From positions 1 through 10,121 of the forward strand of contig DAOUTT010000045.1 in NCBI GenBank assembly GCA_030668545.1: a stretch of DNA of 10,121 nt, read 5' to 3'. Source of the stretch: Anaerolineales bacterium. Lineage in GTDB: Bacteria > Chloroflexota > Anaerolineae > Anaerolineales > E44-bin32. This document shows positions 1-6,834 of this stretch, in pieces. Each line of letters starts with the position of its first letter. Position 1 is the first letter of the stretch. The position numbers and the translations under genes are program-made. The notes beneath the pieces are model-generated. The model did not search any database, was not told the origin of the DNA, and worked only from the letters and a program-made list of their open reading frames with translations.

Positions 1-113
1 AAATGATGAGCTGCAAGGGATGCTTCGGGTGGACATTTTCGGATTGTTTTTGCTAGGGAGTATATCTCTACCAGTTGGTAGGGGAGATCGTTTAAGTAGA
101 GAGGAAGAATGGT

Positions 114-1775
114 TTAGAATATCGACGGTGAGCGGTACTCCCCCCAGATTTTTCGCAGGCAATTGCATATCTCGCCGAGTGTGGCGCCAGCTTCTACGGC
201 TTCGATAAAGAGCGGCATTAAGTTTTCCTCGCCTCGGGCAGCTGATGCGATTCGCTGCAATTCAAATTCCATTTGGTCTTTATCTCGCTTGGAGCGGAAC
301 TCTTTCAGTCGAGCTCGTTGAGATTGTTCTATCGAGGGATCAACCTTCAGACGCTCAGGTAGTGTTGGCTCATCTGTCTGGAAAGCGTTGACTCCAACGA
401 CAATTGTCTCTCCGCATTCGATCTGCTTTTGAGTCTTGTATGCGGCGTCCTGGATCTCTCGCTGCATGTAACCACTCTCAACTGCAGCAAGTGCGCCGCC
501 GATCGCGTCGATATTCTCAAGGTACGCTTTGGCGCGGCTTTCAATCTCGTCTGTCAGAGATTCGACTGCATACGCGCCGCCCAGTGGATCGATCGTGTCG
601 GCAACACCGCTCTCGTGGGCTAAAATCTGTTGGGTCCGCAGGGCTACCTGGACAGCGTGTGTTGTCGGTAGACTGAGTGCCTCATCCAGGCTATTCGTAT
701 GCAGGGATTGCGTACCTCCGAGGATGGCTGCCAATGCCTGGATCGTAACCCTGGTGATATTGTTCATCGGCTGCTGGGCTGTCAGGGTTGACCCCGCGGT
801 TTGTGTGTGGAAGCGCAACCGCCAGGATCGAGGGTCACGTGCACCGAAGCGGTCTTGGACGATGGAAGACCACATCCTGCGGGCGGCGCGGAACTTAGCA
901 ATTTCCTCAAGAAGGTCGTTGTGGGCATTGAAGAAAAAAGCCATCTGCGGTGCAATCTCATCTACAGACAAACCAGCTTGTATTCCCGTTTCGAGATAGG
1001 CAATAGCATTTGCCAGCGTGAAGGCGAGCTCCTGCACGGCTGTAGCACCGGCCTCCCGCATGTGGTACCCGGAGACTGAGATTGTGTTCCAGTGAGGCAT
1101 AGAGTTCCTGCAATATCGGAAGACATCTGTAGTTAGCCGGATCGCTGGTTTTGGTGGGAAGATGTAGGTCCCACGGGCGATGTACTCCTTCAGGATATCG
1201 TTCTGAATAGTCCCTCTTAGAGAAGAAAGGTCGATCGCTTGACGACGGGCGATAGAAATATACATGGCCAGTAGAATAGCGGCTGGAGCGTTGATGGTCA
1301 TACTTGTTGAGACTTTATCGAGAGGAATGCCGTCGAAGAGCTGCTCCATATCTTCCAAGCTGGATATGGAAACTCCAACCTTTCCCACTTCACCGCTGGC
1401 GAGCGGGTCATCCGCGTCGTAACCAATCTGCGTGGGGAGGTCAAAGGCGATCGAGAGGCCGGTCTGACCCTGGTCAAGCAAGTACTTAAAACGTGCGTTC
1501 GTTTCCTCGGCGGTGGCATAGCCTGCGTATTGACGCATGGTCCATAGGCGCCCGCGATACATCGTGGTCTGTACACCACGCGTGAAGGGGTGCTCTCCTG
1601 GAAATCCCAGGCGGTCGGTATACTCGGCGTCTGCTTTGCGTGGGAGATAAAGCCGTTCAACGGGGATTCCGGAGGGGGTCTCAAAGCGGTCCTTTCTCTC
1701 CGGCATGCGCGCGAGCGACTTTGCCAGCGTACCTTCTTCCCACTTCTTGACTGCTTTCCTCAGACGTTTGATCAT
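114..1775 (-). CDS. Methylmalonyl-CoA mutase large (catalytic) subunit, no cobalamin domain
   Basis: Catalyses the adenosylcobalamin-dependent interconversion of (R)-methylmalonyl-CoA and succinyl-CoA in the cytoplasm. The 553-residue protein is a complete TIM-barrel mutase domain. In this numbering it shows TTMY with Tyr73 (the substrate-stacking Tyr of true methylmalonyl-CoA mutases), FDLPTQ at 111-116, GTIQND near 188-193, the CoA-carboxylate Arg near 213, SGYHMREAGA with catalytic Tyr237/His238, FHTQTAGSTLTAQQ near 322-335 and TQSLHTNSLDEALSLPT near 355-371. The FHTQTAGSTLTAQQ form is the one I associate with archaeal and Chloroflexota two-subunit enzymes. The C-terminal B12 domain (DxHxxG) of one-piece mutases is absent, so a separate small subunit must be supplied. 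The ATG at 1775 is preferred, with AGGA just upstream; a TTG at 1790 would add five residues. It starts 24 bases after the CYTH gene. Isobutyryl- or hydroxyisobutyryl-CoA mutase is a less likely alternative because Tyr73 is kept. Confidence 0.93.
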   Translation of the reverse strand: MIKRLRKAVKKWEEGTLAKSLARMPERKDRFETPSGIPVERLYLPRKADAEYTDRLGFPGEHPFTRGVQTTMYRGRLWTMRQYAGYATAEETNARFKYLLDQGQTGLSIAFDLPTQIGYDADDPLASGEVGKVGVSISSLEDMEQLFDGIPLDKVSTSMTINAPAAILLAMYISIARRQAIDLSSLRGTIQNDILKEYIARGTYIFPPKPAIRLTTDVFRYCRNSMPHWNTISVSGYHMREAGATAVQELAFTLANAIAYLETGIQAGLSVDEIAPQMAFFFNAHNDLLEEIAKFRAARRMWSSIVQDRFGARDPRSWRLRFHTQTAGSTLTAQQPMNNITRVTIQALAAILGGTQSLHTNSLDEALSLPTTHAVQVALRTQQILAHESGVADTIDPLGGAYAVESLTDEIESRAKAYLENIDAIGGALAAVESGYMQREIQDAAYKTQKQIECGETIVVGVNAFQTDEPTLPERLKVDPSIEQSQRARLKEFRSKRDKDQMEFELQRIASAARGEENLMPLFIEAVEAGATLGEICNCLRKIWGEYRSPSIF

Positions 1776-1799
1776 TATCCTATGTCGCAATTAGGTCTT

Positions 1800-2390
1800 T
1801 CATTCGACCTGGAGGACGCCCAGTAGTTTAGGATCAACTGGTGCAAGTCCTTTAAAATTCTCAAAAGTAATCTCTTCAAAATCTATCGCAAGGGGGCGGC
1901 GAATTCGATCGAATAGTTCGAGATAGCTCGCCTGCACTCTTCGCTCCCAGGGCAATCCCAGCTGATCGGACATCAGGCGGATCGACTCGATCGAGGGCCC
2001 TTCGATTTCAACGAAGCAACCGAAGGGAAGTTCGTCTAGCATCACCTGGATGAAGTCGATCTGATAGGTTTCACGGTACTTCTCGTATAGGGTGGTGACC
2101 GCGTAACCTAACGCTTCAAGGATTTTGCGTCCGCTCTCGAAATCATCGATTTCAATCTCAAATTCATCACGTGTCTCCACTTGTACGCGAGGGCGCTTGA
2201 AAGTAAGCGTCGTGCGATTGTCTTGTCGCAGACGGAGGACGTGCTTCTTCCCGGCGAGCTCCCGGTCAGGAGTATCGAAGCGTAGATTGCGCTCGAGAAG
2301 GCGGGTCGTTTTTAAAAGTGCGTCGTGGGCGATGACTCGTTTGCGGATGTCTTCCAGATGGCGCAGATAGAACTTCGCTTCGATTTCCAT
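1800..2390 (-). CDS. CYTH-domain protein (CyaB/thiamine-triphosphatase-like)
   Basis: A 196-residue member of the CYTH (triphosphate tunnel metalloenzyme) superfamily, whose members act on triphosphate-containing substrates with Mg2+ or Mn2+. The start is diagnostic: the ExExK signature is Glu2-Glu4-Lys6. It is followed by the basic and acidic pairs expected of the beta barrel: RLR at 53-55, TFK at 63-65, EFEIE at 76-80, YEKYR at 102-106, LDE at 118-120 and FVEIEG at 126-131, then SYLELF near 155-160 close to the C-terminal end of the domain. The start is set by ATG with AGAAGG five bases upstream. Neighbours are the biotin carrier gene (11-base gap) and the mutase gene. The substrate cannot be told from sequence: class IV adenylate cyclase, thiamine triphosphatase and tripolyphosphatase are all possible. 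Why it sits inside a propionate operon is unknown. The family call is firm; the specific activity is open. Confidence 0.88.
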   Translation of the reverse strand: MEIEAKFYLRHLEDIRKRVIAHDALLKTTRLLERNLRFDTPDRELAGKKHVLRLRQDNRTTLTFKRPRVQVETRDEFEIEIDDFESGRKILEALGYAVTTLYEKYRETYQIDFIQVMLDELPFGCFVEIEGPSIESIRLMSDQLGLPWERRVQASYLELFDRIRRPLAIDFEEITFENFKGLAPVDPKLLGVLQVE

Positions 2391-2401
2391 GAACGCCTTC
2401 T

Positions 2402-2899
2402 TTAGGAAAGTATCAGCAATATCTGATTCTGGTCAACGCTCTCACCAGCTTTCACACGGAGGCGATTCACGGTGCCATCACGCGGCGCTTTGATTTCGTT
2501 TTGCATTTTCATCGATTCCAGGATGATGACATTGTCACCCCGGGCTACTACCTGACCTTCTTCAATCCGGATGTCTATGACGACTCCGGGCATAGGTGCC
2601 TTGATATGAAGATCACCGCTGCGGATTTGAGGGGCACTGGAACTCTGACGCAGTCGCTGCTGGCGTTCGTCCTCCACCTGGACCTCAAAGAGCTGGCCTT
2701 GAAGAAGGACTTGAATACCCGTTTCTGTTGTATAGATCGAAGCCTCGAAAGAATGGCCGTCGAGGATAAGAGAGTAAATTGGTTGGTCGCCAACGGACTG
2801 AAAATCGGCAGTTAACGGTTGATTGTCTACTTCGATCTTCTGATCTGCCTTGATTTCCACTTCGAATTGTTTGTCACCGATGGTGGTGAAATATTTCAT
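2402..2899 (-). CDS. Biotin carboxyl carrier protein of acyl-CoA carboxylase
   Basis: Swinging-arm subunit that carries carboxybiotin between the biotin carboxylase and carboxyltransferase. It is 165 residues long. Residues 1 to about 85 form a beta-rich region resembling the barrel of the BT domain of propionyl-CoA carboxylase alpha chains. A short Ser/Gln-rich linker follows, then the biotinyl domain from about 100 to 165. This holds APMPGVV near 101-107 and ESMKM, whose Lys131 is the biotinylation site; Ser replaces the common Ala (AMKM), a tolerated variant. The second Gly-turn half, APRDGTVNRLRVKAGESV, is intact. The ATG at 2899 is chosen because GGAGGG lies just upstream; a longer TTG start at 2929 lacks such support. 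It follows the biotin carboxylase gene after 79 bases and precedes the CYTH gene by 11. Confidence 0.93.
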   Translation of the reverse strand: MKYFTTIGDKQFEVEIKADQKIEVDNQPLTADFQSVGDQPIYSLILDGHSFEASIYTTETGIQVLLQGQLFEVQVEDERQQRLRQSSSAPQIRSGDLHIKAPMPGVVIDIRIEEGQVVARGDNVIILESMKMQNEIKAPRDGTVNRLRVKAGESVDQNQILLILS

Positions 2900-2902
2900 G
2901 AA

Positions 2903-2908
2903 CCCTCC
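2903..2908 (-). promoter_or_regulatory. Ribosome binding site deciding the BCCP start
   Basis: The minus strand reads GGAGGG three bases before the ATG at 2899. This strong Shine-Dalgarno match, although close to the start codon, argues for the 165-residue protein rather than the ten-residue-longer TTG form. Confidence 0.6.
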
Positions 2909-2951
2909 ACGATAAAGAACTTGGGGCAAACATGGTGTGGGCCAGTGTGTT

Positions 2952-2974
2952 GATCAGAAAAACATGTTTTGATC
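2952..2974. repeat. Palindrome with flanking GATC in the carboxylase/carrier gap
   Basis: The 79-base gap between the biotin carboxylase and carrier genes is the longest internal gap in the cluster. It contains the perfect 12-base palindrome AAAACATGTTTT at 2959-2970, with GATC at 2952-2955 and again at 2971-2974. Folded as RNA this gives a weak AT-rich hairpin with a three-base bulge. It is not followed by a U-run, so it does not read as an intrinsic terminator. A transcription-factor site or an mRNA processing/stability element are possibilities; chance is not excluded. Confidence 0.35.
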
Positions 2975-2978
2975 CATC

Positions 2979-4487
2979 CTAGCGATTCATTCTCTCCCAC
3001 CTTCCGACCCATTTCCAGTTGCTTGTATCACGCTTATCGCGACGAACAATCTGTGATGCGCTCTGGCTTTCCCGGTGTGTGACAAGTGCGGCCATCACTG
3101 CTGCGATCTTTGCCAGGTGCTCTTTCTCCTCCTCAAGCTCATCCATGGAGAATCGCTCCTCAACGAAGCGAGTGTCGAAAGAACCGGCAATGAATCGGTG
3201 GGAATCCATAATGTGCTGATGGAAAGGAATATTGGTTTTCACGCCCAGGATGCGATATTCCTCAAGGGCGCGCCTCATGCGCAGAATCGCCTCCCCCCGC
3301 GTTTCTCCCCAGCAAATCAACTTGGAAATGAGGGCATCGTAATAAGGGGAGATTTCAAACCCTGCGTAGACCCCCGTATCAACGCGGACGCCGGGTCCGC
3401 TGGGTGCGATGACCGAATTCAGGGTTCCTGTAGATGGGAGGAAGTTGTTATATGCATCCTCGGCATTTATTCGGCATTCGAGTGCCCAGCCGTTGAAGTG
3501 AATATCCTCTTGTGCATAGCGAAGTTTGCGGTCACGCGCGATCCGCAACTGCTCCTTAACGATGTCGATCCCCGTCACAAGCTCAGTTATCGGATGCTCG
3601 ACCTGCAGGCGGGTGTTCATCTCGAGGAAGAAGAACTTATGGTCTTTATCGACTAAGAATTCGATTGTGCCTGCGTTCAGGTAATCCACTGCACGGGCGG
3701 CTGAGCAGGCGACTTCTCCCATCTGCGTGCGCAGCTCATCGTTTACAAACGGAGAGGGGGATTCCTCAAGTAGTTTTTGATGACGTCGCTGCAGGGAGCA
3801 TTCGCGTTCACCCAAATGAATCACATTGCCATGATTGTCAGCCAGAATCTGGAACTCGATGTGCCGTGCGTTCAAAATCAATTTTTCGAGATATACATTG
3901 CCGTCGCCAAAAGAAGCCTCGGCTTCTCTGCGCGCTGCTTCAAGCAGCCCGGGCATCTCTTCCGCGGATTTGACTTCACGCATACCCTTACCGCCGCCGC
4001 CTGCTGTGGCTTTTACCAGCAAAGGGAAGCCGATCTTCGGGGCGATTGCTAGCAGGTCATCATCGCTCAGATTACCTTCACCTTCAGTTCCAGGGACGAC
4101 TTGAATCCCCGCGGCGGTGACAGTGGAACGGGCGACTGCTTTATCCCCCATTGCAGCAATTGCGGATGGTCTTGGACCGATGAATACAAGCCCGGCGTCA
4201 AGCACGGCCTGGGCGAAGTCATCACGCTCCGCTAGGAAACCGTAACCCGGGTGAATGGCTCCGGCACCGCTCTTTTTAGCGATGTCGATGATCTTATCAC
4301 CGCGTAAGTAGGATTCGCGCGCAGCCGCAGGACCCAGCAGGTATGCCTCATCCGCTTGCCGTACATGCAGCGCGGCGCGGTCGGCTTCGGAATAGACTGC
4401 GATTGTACGCAGACCTAGTTCATGACAAGCCCGGATGATGCGGACTGCGATTTCACCACGATTTGCGATAAGTACTTTTTCAAACAT
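2979..4487 (-). CDS. Biotin carboxylase subunit of acyl-CoA (propionyl-CoA) carboxylase
   Basis: ATP-dependent carboxylation of carrier-bound biotin with bicarbonate. The 502-residue protein has the N-terminal Rossmann-like domain (FEKVLIANRGEIAVRI), an ATP-grasp domain and the C-terminal biotin carboxylase domain. Visible catalytic and ATP residues by comparison with E. coli AccC are Lys116 (GDKAVAR), the glycine-rich loop TAGGGGKGM at 161-169 with Lys159, His209, Lys238 (RRHQKLLEES), Glu276, Glu289 and Arg293 (FLEMNTRLQVEHP). It is about 50 residues longer than E. coli AccC. The extra tail has a predicted helix (about 450-482) and a Trp-rich end (SNWKWVGRW), like the start of a BT domain. 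ATG with GAGGG five bases upstream fixes the start. It lies 30 bases after the hydrolase gene. The tail and the neighbouring beta subunit favour propionyl-CoA over acetyl-CoA carboxylase, though either or both are possible. Confidence 0.95.
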   Translation of the reverse strand: MFEKVLIANRGEIAVRIIRACHELGLRTIAVYSEADRAALHVRQADEAYLLGPAAARESYLRGDKIIDIAKKSGAGAIHPGYGFLAERDDFAQAVLDAGLVFIGPRPSAIAAMGDKAVARSTVTAAGIQVVPGTEGEGNLSDDDLLAIAPKIGFPLLVKATAGGGGKGMREVKSAEEMPGLLEAARREAEASFGDGNVYLEKLILNARHIEFQILADNHGNVIHLGERECSLQRRHQKLLEESPSPFVNDELRTQMGEVACSAARAVDYLNAGTIEFLVDKDHKFFFLEMNTRLQVEHPITELVTGIDIVKEQLRIARDRKLRYAQEDIHFNGWALECRINAEDAYNNFLPSTGTLNSVIAPSGPGVRVDTGVYAGFEISPYYDALISKLICWGETRGEAILRMRRALEEYRILGVKTNIPFHQHIMDSHRFIAGSFDTRFVEERFSMDELEEEKEHLAKIAAVMAALVTHRESQSASQIVRRDKRDTSNWKWVGRWERMNR

Positions 4488-4517
4488 TCATTCCCTCTAA
4501 TCTAAGGCAGGAGTCTG

Positions 4518-5303
4518 CTAATGCTCCTGGGCTGCCAAGAAACGCAGAACTCTTTGGTTGAACTCCTCTGGGATCTCGTGTGGGGGCATGTGGTGAATAT
4601 CGGGGATCAACCACAGCTGCCCGTCCTGAACCCCTTCAGAGATGTCGACCGCATGCTGGGGTGTCGCATGTTCATCGAGTTCGCCTTGTATGACAAGTGT
4701 TGGGCAGGTGATCTTTGGCAAACGCTCGCGCATGTCCAGCTTCTGTGGATTAGTTTCCCCCCAATGGCGGACCCAAGAATCGACAAGATGCCGCGCCCTG
4801 TCCCCATGTTCTCGCTCTAATGCTTTCGAGTAGGGCGGCTGTTTGGACGCTTCAGAGATCATTTCTAATCCAGGGAGCATTGTTGGCTCAAAGTATATAT
4901 GAGCAGCGACGACGACCATCCTCTCGATAAGATCAGGTCTTTCAGAGGCCATGAGCAGCGCGATCGAGCCGCCGTCGCTGTGACCTAAAAGAGAAAGACG
5001 GTGAATGCCCAGGTGGTGCAAAAGGGCGTAAGCCTCCTCGGCATCATTGAGGAGAAAATACTCCGCAAATTGCGGACGTAAGTCTGACCGACCGTAACCC
5101 CAGCGGTCATATGCGATCACCCGCCATCCGGCGTTGGTGAAGGCGCTTATTTGCCGCCGCCATGAACGGATCGAGCCCAAACCATGGTGAAGGAGCAATA
5201 AAACTGGCGCATCGTCGGACCCATACTGCTCCCAGTACAATTTGTGTCCATTGATCTCGAAAAAACCGTGATCGCCGGTTTGCTCAGAGTGGGATATTTC
5301 CAT
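4518..5303 (-). CDS. Alpha/beta-fold hydrolase, substrate unknown
   Basis: A 261-residue soluble serine hydrolase of the alpha/beta fold; no signal peptide or membrane helix is seen. Motifs in order (from the ATG at 5303): oxyanion-hole segment HHGLGS near 39-44, AYDRWGYGRSD near 64-74, nucleophile elbow GHSDGG with Ser109, acid GELD with Asp210, and a late IHHMPPH segment at about 236-242 holding the catalytic His. The triad therefore looks intact. The gene overlaps the end of the carboxyltransferase gene by 20 bases and is followed 30 bases later by biotin carboxylase, so it is almost certainly co-translated with them. An in-frame ATG at 5324 would add seven residues and lengthen the overlap. 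Neither start has a strong ribosome site. An esterase, enol-lactonase-like enzyme or CoA thioesterase would all fit the fold; the sequence does not decide. Confidence 0.9.
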   Translation of the reverse strand: MEISHSEQTGDHGFFEINGHKLYWEQYGSDDAPVLLLLHHGLGSIRSWRRQISAFTNAGWRVIAYDRWGYGRSDLRPQFAEYFLLNDAEEAYALLHHLGIHRLSLLGHSDGGSIALLMASERPDLIERMVVVAAHIYFEPTMLPGLEMISEASKQPPYSKALEREHGDRARHLVDSWVRHWGETNPQKLDMRERLPKITCPTLVIQGELDEHATPQHAVDISEGVQDGQLWLIPDIHHMPPHEIPEEFNQRVLRFLAAQEH

Positions 5304-6834
5304 GTTTCTTCGCCGGATTAGCATCGCGTTTATTTGAAAGCATCTCCAGACCGTTGATAATGCGCGGTCGAGTGAAACGCGGCTCGATGATGTCGTCTAC
5401 GTAGCCTCGCGCGGCTGCGATGTAGGGATGTGCAAATTTCTCGCGGTATTCCGCCACCAGCTCGGCTCTGCGTTTCTCCGGGTCTTTCGCATCCGCAAGT
5501 TCCTTGCGGAAAATGATATTTACCGCCCCTTCGGGACCCATCACGGCCAGCTCTGCGCTTGTCCAGGCCAGGTTCAGGTCAGAGCGAATGTGTTTGGAGG
5601 ACATAACATCATAAGCGCCGCCGTATGCCTTGCGAGTGATCAGGGTGATCTTCGGTACGGTAGCCTCGCAGTATGCATAGAGTAACTTCGCTCCATGGCG
5701 GATGATGCCGCCGTGCTCCTGACCGGTGCCGGGGAGGAAACCAGGCACGTCGACTAAAGTGATGATCGGGAGGTTAAACGAATCGCAGAAGCGCACGAAA
5801 CGAGCGGCTTTATCTGAGGAGTTAATATCCAGAACACCTGCTAAATGGGCCGGTTGGTTGGCAATAATTCCGACGCTGTGCCCACCAAAGCGGGCGAAGC
5901 ACGTCAGGATGTTCTGTGCATAGTTCTCATGGATTTCTAAGAAGACACCGTCGTCGACGATCAGCTTGATCACATCGCGCATGTCATACGGTTTGCTAGG
6001 GTCATCGGGCACGATGATGTCCAGATCTTCCTCTGTGCGCAGCCGGTCATCAGTTGTCGGAACGAAAGGAGGGTCCTCTAGATTATTCTGAGGGATGTAG
6101 GATAGCAGGAGGCGGATCATATAGAGGCAATCGCCCTCACTCTCAGCCACGTAGTGACAAACGCCGGATGTGCTGGCGTGTGTGTCCGCGCCGCCCAATT
6201 CCTCGAAAGAAACTTCTTCGTGAGTGACGGTCTTAACTACTTCAGGACCCGTTACAAACATATAGGAGGAGTTGCGAACCATGAAGATGAAATCGGTAAG
6301 TGCCGGGGAGTACACGGCGCCGCCGGCGCATGGTCCCATGATGGCGCTGATTTGAGGGATCACGCCTGAACTGAGCGTGTTCTTGAGGAAGATGTCGGCA
6401 TAGGCGCCGAGAGAGACGACGCCCTCTTGGATCCGGGCTCCCCCGGAGTCGTTCAGACCGATGACGGGAGCGCCGTTCTTCATGGCCATGTCCATGATCT
6501 TACAGATCTTCTCTGCATGAACTTCACCGAGGCTGCCGCCGAAGACGGTGAAGTCTTGTGAGAAAACGTATACCAACCGGCCGTCTATTGTCCCCCACCC
6601 GGTTACGACGCTGTCGGCAAGGAACTTCTTCTTTTCAAGATCGAAATCATGCGTCCGATGTGTGACGAACATGTCGGTTTCACGGAAGGACCCTTTGTCT
6701 AGAAGCAGGTCGAGTCGCTCTCGAGCAGTTAGGCGACCGCGGTCATGCTGCGTTTTTATCCGCTCGGGGCCACCGCCTTGCAGTGCCTTTTCGCGTTGGT
6801 TTTGAAGGAAATCTGCTTTGGAGGAATCACTCAT
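5284..6834 (-). CDS. Propionyl-CoA carboxylase beta (carboxyltransferase) subunit
   Basis: Transfers the carboxyl group from carboxybiotin to propionyl-CoA, giving methylmalonyl-CoA. The 516-residue length and two crotonase-like halves match the PccB/AccD5/MmdA family. Visible signatures: RERLDLLLD near 38-46, FTVFGGSLGE near 95-104, LNDSGGARIQEG at 127-138, MGPCAGGAVYSPAL at 166-179 (first oxyanion hole), FVTGPEVVKTVT at 193-204, VDVPGFLPGTGQEHGGIIRHGAK at 361-383, and RKAYGGAYDVM at 401-411 (second oxyanion region). Asp409 in GGAYDVM occupies the position I associate with propionyl-CoA preference in actinobacterial enzymes. ATG at 6834 has GAGGAG eight bases upstream. It overlaps the stop of the small membrane-protein gene by four bases (ATGA), implying translational coupling. 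A methylmalonyl-CoA decarboxylase alpha subunit is homologous, but the biotin carboxylase gene nearby and the lack of an MmdB-type pump subunit favour the carboxylase. Confidence 0.94.
   Translation of the reverse strand: MSDSSKADFLQNQREKALQGGGPERIKTQHDRGRLTARERLDLLLDKGSFRETDMFVTHRTHDFDLEKKKFLADSVVTGWGTIDGRLVYVFSQDFTVFGGSLGEVHAEKICKIMDMAMKNGAPVIGLNDSGGARIQEGVVSLGAYADIFLKNTLSSGVIPQISAIMGPCAGGAVYSPALTDFIFMVRNSSYMFVTGPEVVKTVTHEEVSFEELGGADTHASTSGVCHYVAESEGDCLYMIRLLLSYIPQNNLEDPPFVPTTDDRLRTEEDLDIIVPDDPSKPYDMRDVIKLIVDDGVFLEIHENYAQNILTCFARFGGHSVGIIANQPAHLAGVLDINSSDKAARFVRFCDSFNLPIITLVDVPGFLPGTGQEHGGIIRHGAKLLYAYCEATVPKITLITRKAYGGAYDVMSSKHIRSDLNLAWTSAELAVMGPEGAVNIIFRKELADAKDPEKRRAELVAEYREKFAHPYIAAARGYVDDIIEPRFTRPRIINGLEMLSNKRDANPAKKHGNIPL

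Noticed and set aside
1..36. Minus-strand ATG at 36 open to the window edge, as the start of a next gene
   Set aside because: Only 12 codons are visible, and there is no ribosome binding site upstream.
64..88. Hairpin after the mutase gene (CTACC-AACT-GGTAG with an outer ATCT/AGAT pair) as a terminator
   Set aside because: The stem is short, interrupted by a three-base bulge, and is not followed by a T-run on the minus strand, so it does not meet intrinsic-terminator criteria.
529..999. A 156-codon plus-strand open frame
   Set aside because: It lies opposite highly conserved mutase sequence; its translation has no family resemblance.
3075..3656. A 193-codon plus-strand open frame, and many shorter plus-strand frames
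   Set aside because: It lies wholly inside the biotin carboxylase gene, its translation is Cys-rich and low in any recognisable motif, and the minus-strand protein is unmistakable. The other plus-strand frames are likewise shadows of recognised genes.
5284..6834. Carboxyltransferase as the alpha subunit of a sodium-pumping methylmalonyl-CoA decarboxylase
   Set aside because: A biotin carboxylase gene is in the same cluster and no MmdB-like or OadG-like subunit is seen; the four-helix neighbour is too small for MmdB.
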